Positions 50,245 to 62,498 of a stretch of 64,000 nt of DNA are shown here, piece after piece. The position numbers were made by a program, and so were the translations under genes. Position 1 is the first letter of the stretch. The number at the start of each line of letters is the position of its first letter. The stretch is from positions 3,472,001 to 3,536,000 of the forward strand of contig NC_133295.1 in NCBI RefSeq assembly GCF_005239225.2, in the 5' to 3' direction. Origin of the DNA: Populus alba. Its lineage: Eukaryota; Streptophyta; Magnoliopsida; Malpighiales; Salicaceae. A model generated the notes under the pieces. That model was not told the origin of the DNA. It ran no database searches and saw only the letters and a list, made by a program, of their open reading frames with translations.

Positions 50245-50252
50245 TATAAATA
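50245..50252 (+). promoter_or_regulatory. TATA box of the UGT gene
   Basis: TATAAATA in GAATATAAATACCCCC, about 180 bases upstream of the ATG. Confidence 0.5.
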
Positions 50253-50426
50253 CCCCCAAGCACTAGCAGTGCTTTTTCATGAAGCCATCCATGCCGATCA
50301 AGCTATAGTTGACTGCATTGGTGTTCAACAATCAAAGCATCAAACATTCATCCCTGTAAGGCCATATATAACCAACTTCTTTTCTTTTCTCTATTTTGCT
50401 TTTATTGCTTGGCAGTTTCAGTTCTA

Positions 50427-51842
50427 ATGGCAGATAGTGATGATAAGATTCATGTGGCCATGTTCCCATGGCTAGCCTTTGGTCATATGATGCCATGGCT
50501 AGAGCTTGCCAAACTATTTGCTGCAAAGGGTCACAAAATCTCCTTCATATCCACCCCTAGAAACATCGATCGCCTCCCAAAACCACCTGCAGATGTATCG
50601 TCTACTCTACACTTTGTAAAGCTGCCGTTGCCCCAAGTAGAGGGTCTCCCTCCAGATGCTGAGGCCACAATCGACTTGCCAGCTAACAAGGTACAATATC
50701 TCAAGATAGCCCTTGACAAGGTCCAAGAACCCTTTGCCAAGGTTCTTGAGTCCTTAAATCCAGATTGGATCTTCTACGATTTTGCTCAATACTGGACCGG
50801 GCAAATTGCGGCTCAACTGGGCATCAAAAGCTCTATATGCATTGCAGCGATGGTGGCCTTTATTGGTCCGCCATCGCCCTTGATCGACGGTGATGATTAT
50901 CGCAAAAAACCCGAAGATTTCACTATCCCACCAAAGTGGGTATCGTTTCAGACAACAGTCGCTTATAAGTACTATGACATCATGAACACATTTGACTGTG
51001 TTGAGGATGATGCTTCAGGTGTCAACGACTTGATGCGTTGGGGCTTGTGTCTAAAATCATGTGATTTTATTGCAGTTCGGTCCTCCTTCGAGATCGAACC
51101 AGAATGGCTCCAAGTTCTCGAAACTATCCACGAGAAACCCGTTTTCCCGGTTGGTCAGCTGCCTCCTGTAGAGTACGAATTAGAAGAGAAAAATTCAGAC
51201 GCTTGGAGTTCAATGAAGAAGTGGCTTGACATGCAAGAGAAGAGCTCGGTAGTGTATGTAGCTTTCGGTAGCGAGGCAAAACCAAGTCAAGCCCAGCTAA
51301 CCGAGTTAGCACTCGGGTTAGAGTTGTCTGGTTTGCCATTCTTCTGGGTTCTCAGGACGCGGCGTGGGATTTCGGATACTGACTTGATTGAGTTACCGCC
51401 TGGGTTTGAGGAGCGAACCAAAGGACAAGGAGTGGTTTGCACAACTTGGGCTCCTCAACTCATGATCTTGGCTCATGAATCGATTGCTGGGTTCTTGACT
51501 CACTCTGGGTGGAGCTCTGTGGTGGAGGCACTTACGTTTCAGAAGGCGCTCATACTTCTAACATTCTACTCAGATCAAGGGATAAATGCTAGGGTTTTGG
51601 AGGAGAAGAAGATTGGGTACTCCATACCAAGAAACGAGCTGGATGGGTCTTTTACTAGAGACTCAGTGGCTGAGTCATTGAGACTGGTGATGGTGAGTGA
51701 AGAAGGGAAGATGTATAGAGACAGGGCCAAGGAGATGAGTGGTTTGTTTGGCGATAGGGATAGGCAGGACAAGTACGTGGACAACATTTTGATTTACCTC
51801 AAAAGTCACAGACCTGTCAAGAAAGCCAAGAGTCAGTACTAG
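50427..51842 (+). CDS. UDP-glycosyltransferase, UGT91 type (putative rhamnosyl/glucosyltransferase)
   Basis: Single-exon family 1 glycosyltransferase of 471 residues, normal length. The ATG at 50427 (MADSDDKIHVAMFPW) is preferred, because the frame further upstream opens with TTG. The catalytic His is in LAFGH (residue 20). The N-terminal acceptor domain has the plant UGT pattern PWLELAKLFAAKGHKISFIS. The C-terminal donor domain has VVYVAFGSE and the PSPG box at about 341-384: WAPQLMILAHES, then GFLTHSGWSSVVEAL, ending TFYSDQ. The final Gln is typical of UDP-glucose users, but UGT91 members also use UDP-rhamnose, UDP-glucose or UDP-xylose on the sugars of flavonoid, terpenoid or steroid glycosides. 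HSGW instead of HCGW is usual in UGT91. Cytosolic; the acceptor cannot be told from sequence. Confidence 0.93.
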   Translation: MADSDDKIHVAMFPWLAFGHMMPWLELAKLFAAKGHKISFISTPRNIDRLPKPPADVSSTLHFVKLPLPQVEGLPPDAEATIDLPANKVQYLKIALDKVQEPFAKVLESLNPDWIFYDFAQYWTGQIAAQLGIKSSICIAAMVAFIGPPSPLIDGDDYRKKPEDFTIPPKWVSFQTTVAYKYYDIMNTFDCVEDDASGVNDLMRWGLCLKSCDFIAVRSSFEIEPEWLQVLETIHEKPVFPVGQLPPVEYELEEKNSDAWSSMKKWLDMQEKSSVVYVAFGSEAKPSQAQLTELALGLELSGLPFFWVLRTRRGISDTDLIELPPGFEERTKGQGVVCTTWAPQLMILAHESIAGFLTHSGWSSVVEALTFQKALILLTFYSDQGINARVLEEKKIGYSIPRNELDGSFTRDSVAESLRLVMVSEEGKMYRDRAKEMSGLFGDRDRQDKYVDNILIYLKSHRPVKKAKSQY

Positions 51843-52199
51843 CCAGTAGCTGGCTCACATAAACAGTGATTTGTCTTTAGATTCATTTCATAGCTTTGTG
51901 GTGAACTCTAATTTCATTTCATAGCTAAGGGCGAGAAGTGATTTTGCTTTGATATATCACTTAGAACAGTTTGTTTTTTGGTGTTTGTTAACTCTAAATT
52001 TTCATTTCATAGAACTACGAAAAAAGGGCGAGAAGTGTATTTTGATGTCGCTTCATCACTTATTTGATAGATTTTGTATGTAATGACATTACATATAGTT
52101 TAATGAAATAATAAAAAATATTTGTTATTTATTTCATGATGTAATAACAGTAGTTAATCTACAATATTTAAATTAAAAATGATTAACATTCAATTTGAA

Positions 52200-52345
52200 A
52201 AACATTTTTTTAACCAAACACATTAAACTACTTTTTGTTCAATCTCAATTTCAACCACAGTTTTCCAAACACCTATTTTTCCAACCCAATCTCAACTAAA
52301 AGTACTTTTTATAAAACTACTTTTTTAATAATACCAAACACACTC
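52200..52345. repeat. MITE-like end, second copy of the 22680 family
   Basis: TTTCAACCACAGTTTTCCAA and CTCAACTAAAAGTACTTTTT match 22680-22826. The terminal ACCAAACACACTCTAA, read inward, is TTAGAGTGTGTTTGG, a Harbinger-like end next to a possible TTA/TAA target. Confidence 0.5.
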
Positions 52346-52384
52346 TAATTTTTTCATTTTTTCACTTGGATCAGTTTGTTTTTA

Positions 52385-52510
52385 TGGTATTTTAAAAATG
52401 TCTTTAATAAAAATTATAAATTTTTTATTTTATTTTATTTAAGTTAATTTTTTTATATTTATAAATTATCTTAATGTATTGATATAAAAAATAATATATA
52501 TTTTTAGCCT
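52385..52510. repeat. AT-rich MITE-like element, copy 5
   Basis: Contains ATCTTAATGTATTGATATAA followed by AAAATAATATATA, the family core. Confidence 0.45.
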
Positions 52511-55411
52511 AACTTTAAAGCTTTGAGAAGTTGACATATATAGAAGACGGAAAAAAATATTTTAATAAAAATATAACTGATTTCAGTATTTAATATCTCA
52601 GCTTTTTTTTTTAATTAAGTCTTGAAATATAGATTGCAATTAAAAAAAAAAAAGTTTAGAAAAGTGACTAATAGAGACTATTTACCAAGTCGGGATTTAC
52701 TTTTATCACTCCCATGGAAATTAAACTTGTTCCTTATCTCAAATGATCAAGAGGAGGAGAAGAAGAAGAAAATGTTCATGTTTTCAATATTCAATATCCC
52801 TTGATCTAGTTGGATTTGGACAATAAATTACTAGTCAATACTTAGCTAGATCTAATGTTGATTCTATTAAAACAGAGAAGGTGTGAGAATTTAACAAAAA
52901 TATAAAACATACAAAGTATGAGTTTTTTTTTTTTATTATTATTAATATGATGTCGAGCTAGTTTAAATTGCGAGTGTTTTAATACAACAATACATATAAA
53001 TAATTTTATATTTATTTTTCTTCTTGAAAAGTCAATCATATTCCATAATTTTTAATTAGCCACAATTTAAACTGGTTTTTTTTATGAGTTTGGTGATGCT
53101 GATGCTGTTAAAAATCATTGGGACGTCGGCATTTAGCTAGTGGACAAGTGAAAATGGGCAAGGACCGGCATCTTGAATTTATAGCATCTAGACATTTTTT
53201 CTTCTTTTATTTAGGCAAATCATTTCATACTTTAGTGTCACTGCTATTTAATAAAAATCTCTCTAGGAAGATATTACTTGGTATCCATATATTAAGGATT
53301 GCATACTTAAGTAGGGTGTGATATCATAGAAAATAATTAGCCAATAATTGATTATTTCTAGTTTTTTTTAAAAAAAGTAATGCTAAGTATAAAAAAAATA
53401 CAACAAGAAAAAACTCTAGAAATACACATGGATTATTAGATTAGTGTAATCTATAAATGGATCTCAATTTAAAATCAAGACCCCACAATCCATGTATATT
53501 TTTAGGAATGACTATATCATTAATTTTAAAAGAAAAGGAGTTGTCGCAAGAGTTTTAGTAAAAAGTAAACTAATCGCTTAAAACAAGTTAGCTAGCTATT
53601 GAGTGAAAAAAGAGTTAAGTATAACGCTTCTAAAAATTATAAGTTTACTGTTTTAGCAAAAAATGGATAAAAAAAAAAAATGAGCTCACGTGATATAGTC
53701 TTTTAGTAAAAAATAGATAAAAAGCTTTTTAGTGATAAAAAAATACAATAGTATATTTGATAAAAGTTCATTTTAAAAAAAATTAAATGATAATACCAAA
53801 ACGTTTAATAAGAGAATTTCTCATAAGGTATTTTTTAGTATGTATGGTTCTCGCAATAATAATATTTTTTGATGATGACATTCAATAATTAAAATAAATT
53901 TGGATAAAATTTATTTCTATGATGTCAAATTAAATTATATAAATACTTAATTAAATGAAAATAAGTTTAGGCATTTTCAAGTCATGTTTGCATACAAGAA
54001 ATCCATATTGTTTCAATTTGATAGGAAGAATTCCTACATTATTAAAACCTTTGACTTATATATTAGATTTATTGTTGTCATCAAAATAATTAATCCATAA
54101 CAGCTTAGATACATTTGAGCTAACAATTTTAATCTTAAAATTTAGTTTTCCTTATGTTTCAATTTTTACAAGTTGAGAGACAAGTGAGAAAGATATTACA
54201 GAAGAGGAAAGACACAAAATTTTAAATCAATCATATTTTGATTAAAAAGAAAACAATTTTAATGTCAATTAAACTCTTACACTATTTTTTTTATGTTTTC
54301 AGATAAAAGCAAATTAAAATTTGAGTTTTAAAGTTTTGAAAACCTAAATCTTATTTTTTCAGTCATTAGAGATAATCAAAACTTATTATAATGGACAACG
54401 CTTTATTTGTTTTATTTTTAAAAAAAAAAAATTTTTTTTTACTTGAGCAAACAGCATATGGGCAAGTGCACAAGCATGTAATTAATGCCTAATATACCTC
54501 ACCTTTTAAAATTGCCCTTGAGTTTTTGTTTTTTTTTTTATTTTTTTTAGAATAAATTATTAAAATTATATTTAGAAAATTATTGGAATTATACCAATGT
54601 TTTCAAATAAAAATGAAATTCTTGATAATAATACTATTAAATATTTGCTCATGAATATTTGAGAAGAATACGATATCTATTTATTATTTTCTATTGTTAG
54701 TTTTATATAATTATATTAAATTAATTATTCTTTTATTTTTTTCATTCAAAATTATTGAGTCATGATTTTTTTTAATTGAAAACTTGCTTTTCAAATCATG
54801 ATATATTTTTACTCTAAAAAAAATATTTATTATATGAAAAAAATATTTTTTTCAAAAAAATAAATAAAAAAAGAATTTTGATTAAAGAGGTACACTTCTT
54901 CTCCTTAATTTAAATTATTAAAATGTTTTAAGAATATTTATTTAGTTCCCTTTACTTTAGTTTTATTTAAAAAACATGTTACTAATAAAAAAAATTATTT
55001 TGTTAAAATAAAATAAATATATGAATAAAAAAATTCTTAACTAAAAAATATTTTTTTCATAATTTAAATGGTTACCTTTTTTACCAAATATTTATTTTTA
55101 TTATTATATAGCGTGAGACTGTACTATATACCTTACTAATTGGATTATTTCACTTGGAATTAATGAAATAACTTTATTATTATCCAGAGATTACTTGGGC
55201 TTTTTCTTTGCCTTCGTTCATTTTCTACACCCCTTTCAGCCGCCCTTCGAAAAACGTCAGGTCTTTAAAATTAAACAGAGAGAATCAAATTCATATCAGA
55301 TCACAAAAAAAAAAAAAAGGAAAAACTTCAATCAATTTCAAATTCCATCCCTAAATCGAAACCTTAAAAAGAAAAATTCTCTCCACGATCTCCCCTTTTC
55401 AACTCTCCAAA

Positions 55412-58400
55412 ATGGTAGCCGCAGCTGAAAACGACGCCGGATTGAAGAAACTCGAGTACCTCTCCCTCGTCTCCAAGGTCTGCAGCGAACTCGAAACTCA
55501 CTTAGGGTTTGGCGATAAAATCCTAGCTGAGTTCATCACCGAGTTAGGTCGGAGTTGCGACACAGTAGATGAGTTCGACGCCAAACTGAAGGAAAACGGA
55601 GCTGAAATGCCTGATTACTTTGTACGGACATTGCTGACGATTATTCACGCGATTTTGCCGCCTAAAGCGGAGAAGGAGGCGAAAAAGGATATGGAGAGCG
55701 ATGGGTCAGGTAAAGATTCTAAATTTAAAGCTCTTTCGATTCAAGATAGCAGAGACAGAGTGAAAGAAATTGATAAGGAATTGGAAATTGAAGCTAAAGA
55801 GAAAAGTAGAAGAGAGAATGAGGAAAGGCATAGAGAAAGAGATGCCGAAGATAAACATGGAAGGACAGATAGGAGGGATGGAGATAGGGATAGATATAGA
55901 GATAGGTATGATACGAGGAGAGATAGAGAAAGAAGGAGAGAGGGGTATGATAGAGAGGATGGTGAAGGGAGAGGGAGAGAAGAAATGTGAGACACGGTTA
56001 TGATAGAGAGGATGGTGGAGGCGAGAAGGAGAGAAGGAATGTGAGACACGGTTATGATAGAGAGGGTGGTGAAGGTGAGAGGGAGAGAAGGAATGTGAGA
56101 CACGGTTATGATAGAGAGGATGGTGAAGGTGAGAGGGAGAGAAGGAATGTGAGACAAGGGTATGGTGGTGGGAATAGTAATGAGCTGGAATTGTATGGGG
56201 TTTATAAGGGGAGGGTGTCCAGGGTGATGGATACGGGTTGTTTTGTGCAGTTGAGTGATTTTAGGGGGAAGGAGGGTTTGGTTCATGTTTCACAGATTGC
56301 AACTAGGAGACTTGGGAATGCGAAGGATGCTGTGAAGAGGGATCAGGAGGTTTATGTTAAGGTGATTTCGATTTCAGGGAACAAGTTGAGTCTTTCGATG
56401 AGGGATGTTGATCAGGATAGTGGGAAGGATTTGCTTCCCTTGAAGAAGCGGGATGAGGAGGATGGTTTTAGGAGTAATGCTTTGGGGTCATCTAAGGAGG
56501 GGCCAGTGACTAGGACAGGGTTGTCAGGGATTAGGATCGTGGAGGAGGAGGAGGATACTGGTCCATCAAGGAGGCCTTTGAAGAGAATGAGCTCTCCAGA
56601 GAAGTGGGAAGCGAAACAGTTGATTGCTTCAGGAGTTTTGAGTGCGCAAGAGCACCCCATGTATGATGATGAAGTAGATGGGTTTCTTTATCAAGAAGAG
56701 GGAGTTGAGGAAGAGCTTGAGATTGAGATGAACGAGGATGAGCCTGCATTTTTGCAAGGGCAGACTAGGTATTCTGTTGATGTGTCACCAGTGAAGATTT
56801 TTAAGAATCCTGAAGGTTCGCTAAGTCGTGCAGCTGCTCTTCAGTCTGCACTTATAAAGGAGAGGAGAGAAGTGAGGGACCAGCAGCAGAGGACTATGCT
56901 TGATTCGATACCAAAGGATCTTAATCGTCCTTGGGAAGACCCAATGCCTGAGACTGGTGAGAGGCATCTTGCCCAGGAGCTGCGTGGTGTTGGCTTATCT
57001 GCTTATGACATGCCTGAATGGAAGAAGGATGCATTTGGGAAAGCATTGACGTTTGGGCAGAGATCCAAGCTATCTATCCAGGAACAGAGGCAGAGCTTGC
57101 CAATTTACAAATTGAAAAAAGAGTTAATTCAGGCTATCCATGAAAATCAGGTTTTGGTTGTTATTGGTGAGACAGGTTCAGGCAAGACTACCCAGGTGAC
57201 ACAGTATCTTGCTGAGGCAGGCTACACTACAAGGGGTAAGATCGGATGTACTCAGCCTCGTAGGGTGGCTGCTATGTCTGTAGCCAAGAGGGTGGCTGAA
57301 GAGTTTGGTTGTCGTTTAGGTGAGGAAGTTGGCTATGCTATTCGTTTTGAGGATTGCACTGGACCAGATACTGTGATCAAGTATATGACAGATGGTATGC
57401 TTCTTAGGGAGATTTTGATTGATGAAAACCTTTCTCAATACTCAGTGATAATGCTTGATGAGGCTCATGAGAGAACAATTAACACTGATGTCCTTTTTGG
57501 GTTACTCAAGAAACTTGTGAAGAGAAGACCTGATCTTCGCTTGATTGTCACGTCAGCCACACTGGATGCAGAGAAATTTTCGGGGTATTTCTTCAACTGT
57601 AACATATTCACGATTCCTGGTAGAACTTTTCCTGTAGAGATAATGTACACCAAACAGCCTGAAAGTGACTATTTAGATGCGTCTCTGATTACTGTCTTGC
57701 AAATCCACTTGACGGAACCTGAAGGTGATATACTTCTATTCTTGACAGGTCAGGAGGAGATTGATTTTGCATGCCAGTCTCTTTATGAGAGGATGAAAGG
57801 GTTAGGAAAAAATGTTCCTGAATTGATCATATTACCTGTTTATAGTGCTCTTCCTAGTGAAATGCAATCAAGAATTTTTGAACCTGTCCCCCCTGGGAAG
57901 AGGAAGGTGGTTGTGGCAACCAATATTGCTGAAGCCTCTTTAACAATTGATGGAATTTTTTATGTTATTGATCCTGGGTTTGCCAAGCAGAATGTGTATA
58001 ATCCAAAGCAAGGGCTTGATTCTCTGGTTATAACACCAATTTCGCAAGCATCTGCCAAGCAACGAGCTGGACGTGGTGGGCGTACTGGGCCTGGAAAATG
58101 TTATCGTCTCTACACAGAAAGTGCATACCGCAATGAGATGTCTCCCACCTCGGTTCCAGAAATCCAAAGAGTTAATCTAGGATTCACTACACTTACAATG
58201 AAGGCCATGGGAATCAATGACCTTTTGTCTTTTGATTTTATGGATCCGCCTTCACCCCAGGCCCTGATTTCTGCTTTGGAACAGCTATATAGCCTTGGAG
58301 CCCTGGATGAGGAAGGACTTCTGACCAAACTAGGGAGGAAAATGGCAGAATTTCCTCTGGAACCACCATTGTCGAAAATGTTGCTGGCCAGTGTAGACCT

Positions 58401-59770
58401 TGGGTGCACCGATGAGATTTTAACTATTATTTCCATGATCACTACTGGTAACATCTTTTACAGACCCAGAGAAAAACAAGCGCTGGCTGATCAGAAGAGG
58501 GCCAAGTTTTTCCAGCCTGAGGGAGACCATCTGACTTTGCTTGCTGTATATGAGGCTTGGAAAGCCAAGAATTTTTCAGGACCTTGGTGTTTTGAGAACT
58601 TTGTCCAATCTCGATCCTTGAGGAGAGCGCAGGATGTCAGAAAACAGCTTCTAAGCATAATGGACAAGTAAAATATGCAACTTATATTGTTTTAGCTACT
58701 GTTTTTTTCATGTTATTTTATCGGCCTTGCACAATGTTTTCTTTATTTATGCTAACTGTTGATTTTCTGAGCCTTGTGTATGATTAAGAAAAATGATATT
58801 TGACCTTGGTCAATATGGTTGTGGTTGACTATTGTAGAATTATATCGATATACTTATTATTGCAAATTATAGGATACTGACATGCATGTTACTGAGCATG
58901 TTAGGATGAAAAGGCTGCTAATTGCATATTTGTCCTGATATATATGACATATTCTGCACATGCTTTTGAATTGGTGAGGCTAGTATTATATTCTTTTTTA
59001 TTTTTATTTTTCAATTTGTCACTAATTCAATTAGTATGCCTACACTTGTTTTTGGGGATGACAGGGGAAACACATCTAACTGCCAGTCACTCAAGCAAAG
59101 TCAAGGTTCATTTGGTTGCAATTTTCTTATGTATTATATGCCGCATTTTATTACTTTCGTAACCTATGAGATATGATGAATTTTCTCATCCCTTGAATTG
59201 TGTGAGCGCACTCTTAGTGGTAAAACTAATCCTCTGCCAGTATGTAATGCCATTTGTCTAGGATATTCATAGATAGTTGTTGCTAATGATTATTCCAGTT
59301 CATTGTCTGTCAAATTTTAAACTAGTACATGTTGTCTGATTGCATGATTATAACTCAGACTGCTGTTGGATTTCAGGTATAAATTGGATGTTGTTAGTGC
59401 TGGGAAGAATTTTACCAAGATAAGGAAAGCAATTGCAGCTGGATTCTTTTTCCATGTGGCCAGAAAGGACCCGCAGGAGGGTTATAGGACTTTAGTTGAG
59501 AACCAGCCAGTTTATATCCACCCCAGCAGTGCACTTTTCCAGAGACAACCGGACTGGGTCATATACCACGAGCTGGTAATGACTACAAAGGAGTACATGC
59601 GTGAGGGCACAGTTGTAGATCCCAAATGGCTCGTGGAACTTGCTCCCAGATTCTTTAAAGTGGCAGATCCTACAAAAATGAGCAAGCGAAAGCGTCAAGA
59701 ACGCGTTGAACCTCTCTATGATAGATATCACGAACCAAATTCATGGCGGTTGAGTAAACGGCGAGCTTGA
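55412..59770 (+). CDS. PRP22: DEAH-box RNA helicase PRP22/DHX8-like, with an internal frameshift
   Basis: Spliceosomal helicase that releases mRNA after the second splicing step. Exons 55412-58667 and 59377-59770 (Lys split AA|G). The layout is that of plant PRP22 (Arabidopsis about 1,168 residues): N-terminal [20 protein letters not shown], an RS/RD-like charged region with four 54-bp repeat units (55951-56157), an S1 domain ([20 protein letters not shown], about 262-335), Walker [10 protein letters not shown] (about 587), DEAH (about 682), SAT (about 712), motif [10 protein letters not shown] (about 883), winged-helix/ratchet and OB-fold, ending SWRLSKRRA. The first repeat unit is 53 bp, not 54, so the first frame ends at TGA 55988-55990 and the rest lies in another frame without a nearby ATG. 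Motif VI is normally QRAGRAGR. It may be a sequence error, or a decaying paralogue. Confidence 0.88.
55951..56157 (+). repeat. 54-bp coding minisatellite in the helicase gene
   Basis: Units begin GGTTATGATAGAGAGGATGG (or GGGTATG in the first) and end GTGAGACAC. Lengths are 53, 54, 54 and about 46-54 bases. In the downstream frame each unit encodes [18 protein letters not shown] with small changes. The one-base shortage is in GAAGGGAGAG of unit one, where the others have GAAGGTGAGAG. Confidence 0.9.
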
Positions 59771-62498
59771 TGTGTTTTCAGTTATTTTTATCAACAAGTT
59801 TTCAATCTTAATTAATCTTTTCTTGCTACAAAACATAGCTGTACATATTCTGTCTTGAATCTTGATTATGTATTGAGGAAATCTAGAAACATGTATATCC
59901 CTGGAAGATAACAAGCGAGGTCCTCTGGTCTTCTTGACATGAATATGTTCATAACTTTTGCTGCCAATAACAATCATTTGGATCAATTTAAGGTTGGTGG
60001 AAATTAACTAGTTTATCGGGTAAAATCACTTGGAATGTCCAGCGCGAGAACATTTAGGGTCTAGGGATAGGTACACCTCCAAGTGCCTTCTGAGTCCAGC
60101 GATGAGTGCCTGGAGAGCATTGCACAAAAAGATGCCAATGAAAGATAGTCTGGTAAGTTCCAAGCACTTTCGTTTTTTCAACGCTCTCTTTATTTCTTGG
60201 CTGATTGGTATTCTTCAGGTTTAGCCCTTTGAGGCCTGAACCTGTCAGCATCTGTACACGAGAAGTACATGGCTAGGAGCAGACTAGTTGTTTTGGAAAT
60301 TGGGAAACCATTTTTGATCTCTCTCTGCACAGGTAGAAGTCTGCAAAAAACTCATTTAGGGAATAAAATTGCCTAGGAAAATCGGGTCGAAAGCAAGTTT
60401 ACGACCGTTGTCAGTATAGAAAAGGGTGGAAAAGTTCAACGTAAGCCAGATTTTGTTGAGCCCGGGAGGTTGGTTAAAATTTATTTTTAAAAAATATATT
60501 ATTTTTTTTATACTTTTGGATATTTTAATGGTTAATATCAAAAATAAATTTTAAAAAAAAAAAAAATATTATTTTAATAAAATACTTGTATATAAAAAAT
60601 ATTATATCATTTATTAGTGTTTTTTATTTGAAAAATAAAAAAAAAAACTTGATAAAAATTTATAGAAAACCTCCAACACATGTATTACAAACTCCATACA
60701 AACTTGAAAGTTTTAAAAACTAGTTTTTCAATTATCTAAATAATGAAATATTAAATTTAAATAACAAAATTTAAACTTTCCTATTTCCACTTCAATTTTA
60801 TTTAAAATTGAAATATTCCTCTATTTTTAAACGATCCTTAATTTATTTTATAAGATGCCCGAGCTTATTTTGGTTTCCTTGCTACAGAATTAACTAGACT
60901 CATATTCTGCATTAAGGATTGCATTAATCTGTCGAGCACATTTAGACTTCTCTTTCCAAACATAACCAGAGAGCTATAGAGATATTTTCGAAGACATTGG
61001 TGAAATGTCCTGGAAAATAAAACTGTTCATCAACTAGCATAGTATTGACACCTAATTTCTTGTTTAATCACCAATCAGAAAATAAAATGGCACGCGCCTT
61101 CAACGTTTATACACACAAATGATCGACACACCTTTCCTCTAACTAAAAAGTTGCTGCAACCTCGGATCCCTCTTAACGTGCCTTGAATGGACCTCCTGCT
61201 CCACACCATTCCTGCAAATCCGCTACAACCAGCAATTGCATGGCCTAAAACAGAGTTGGTGAATTTGATCTAGACTTGCAGCTCCGGTTAATTGATTTCT
61301 ATCCATGAAGATATGCACTTTACAAGGCAGCATAGGTAAGTCCAGTGAAATTGACCAAAAAGCACAACATTTCAGAAACTCAAGTTTTCAAGACCTTGGA
61401 AGCATATTAGCATGTTTAAAAACACCATATATTCACATCTACAAGGCAATACTATTTTAAGTTTCAACTCTTTTCCAGAAAATGTGGGTGTTGTCTGCAT
61501 CGTCTACATCTAAAAGACCTGCTGTTTAAGCTCCCCTTTTCTGACATGGAGTTCAAAATCTACCGGCTCCTGCATTGCTATAAAGACAAAGAACTTGTTT
61601 TTAATTATCTAGCAAAATGTTTATGAATGAACAACAGTTGCTATGAATAATTTTCAAGGCCAGCTTCCAACAAAAATGTGCTGCATCGTAAGAATGTTGT
61701 CAACATAGAAGATAACACAAGGGTTCATCAGCCAGGATTTTCAAACACCTCATTGAATATGTATAACTGGAATGATCATTAAGCATGTAGTCGATGGTAT
61801 TCTTAAACAAGATAGGTTTAAGATTTCAATACTCATTATTTTTATAAAAATGTCAGGTGAATTCCATCATCAAAGTCACTAGAATTAGAAAAAAAAAAAT
61901 CAACAAATCAGAGACCTGTTAATTGTAGTTTGGTACTTGGTACTAGTTACTGAAGACTCGCTGATGACTTTAAATAAACAAGCTTTACGTATCAAGTTAT
62001 CCTCCAATGTTTACAGTTGGCGTGGGTAAGTGCAAAATACAGTAATATCTACCAAATCATGAACATTAAAAAACCGGGTCTAATCCAGACAATGAACCTA
62101 CTAATATTTGTCATAGTTGTAGAAGGTTGTAGAAAACACAGTTTTCAACTATAAAATCTCAAATTGAGTTAATTTATAAGCAGCATCTGTGGGTGACAGT
62201 AAAAACTTTTCATAGCAAACCATCCAAGAACTTGCAGATGATACCAGCAACATAAAAAATACAATTGACATTGATGCAAACATTAAAGGTTCAATTATGG
62301 GCAATCTAGATCAATATACCACCATGCCCAATCTAAAAAGAAAAATCAGACCACACGAGAAATCACAAAGTTGATCAATGATTTAAAACTGCAACTTAGT
62401 GCTGTGTATTCTCATGCAAGATCACAGTAATAGGGATGATTTAAGGCATTACAAGTTACCTGACTTTACTTGGAGCCATTTCCAACATTTCCCACACA
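59771..62498. other. Intergenic stretch between the helicase and CRWN-like genes
   Basis: The two genes converge here. It holds the helicase 3' UTR, an AT-rich MITE-like copy at about 60470-60610, and AT-rich DNA with no gene signal that I can support. Confidence 0.5.
60470..60610. repeat. AT-rich MITE-like element, copy 6
   Basis: TTAATGGTTAATATCAAAAA, then TAAATTTTAAAAAAAA: the same core as the other copies. Confidence 0.5.

Larger units (their letters stand above)
51843..55411. other. AT-rich intergenic stretch between the UGT and helicase genes
   Basis: Contains a MITE-like segment at 52200-52345 (second copy of the 22680 family, ending ACCAAACACACTCTAA) and an AT-rich MITE-like copy at about 52385-52510. 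Otherwise low-complexity sequence with short, unsupported open frames. The last 150 bases are the helicase 5' UTR. Confidence 0.5.

Noticed and set aside
50409..50426. Six extra N-terminal residues on the UGT
   Set aside because: That frame opens with TTG; the first ATG is at 50427.
55741..56286. Long minus-strand frame opposite the helicase repeats
   Set aside because: A shadow of the repeated purine-rich coding sequence.
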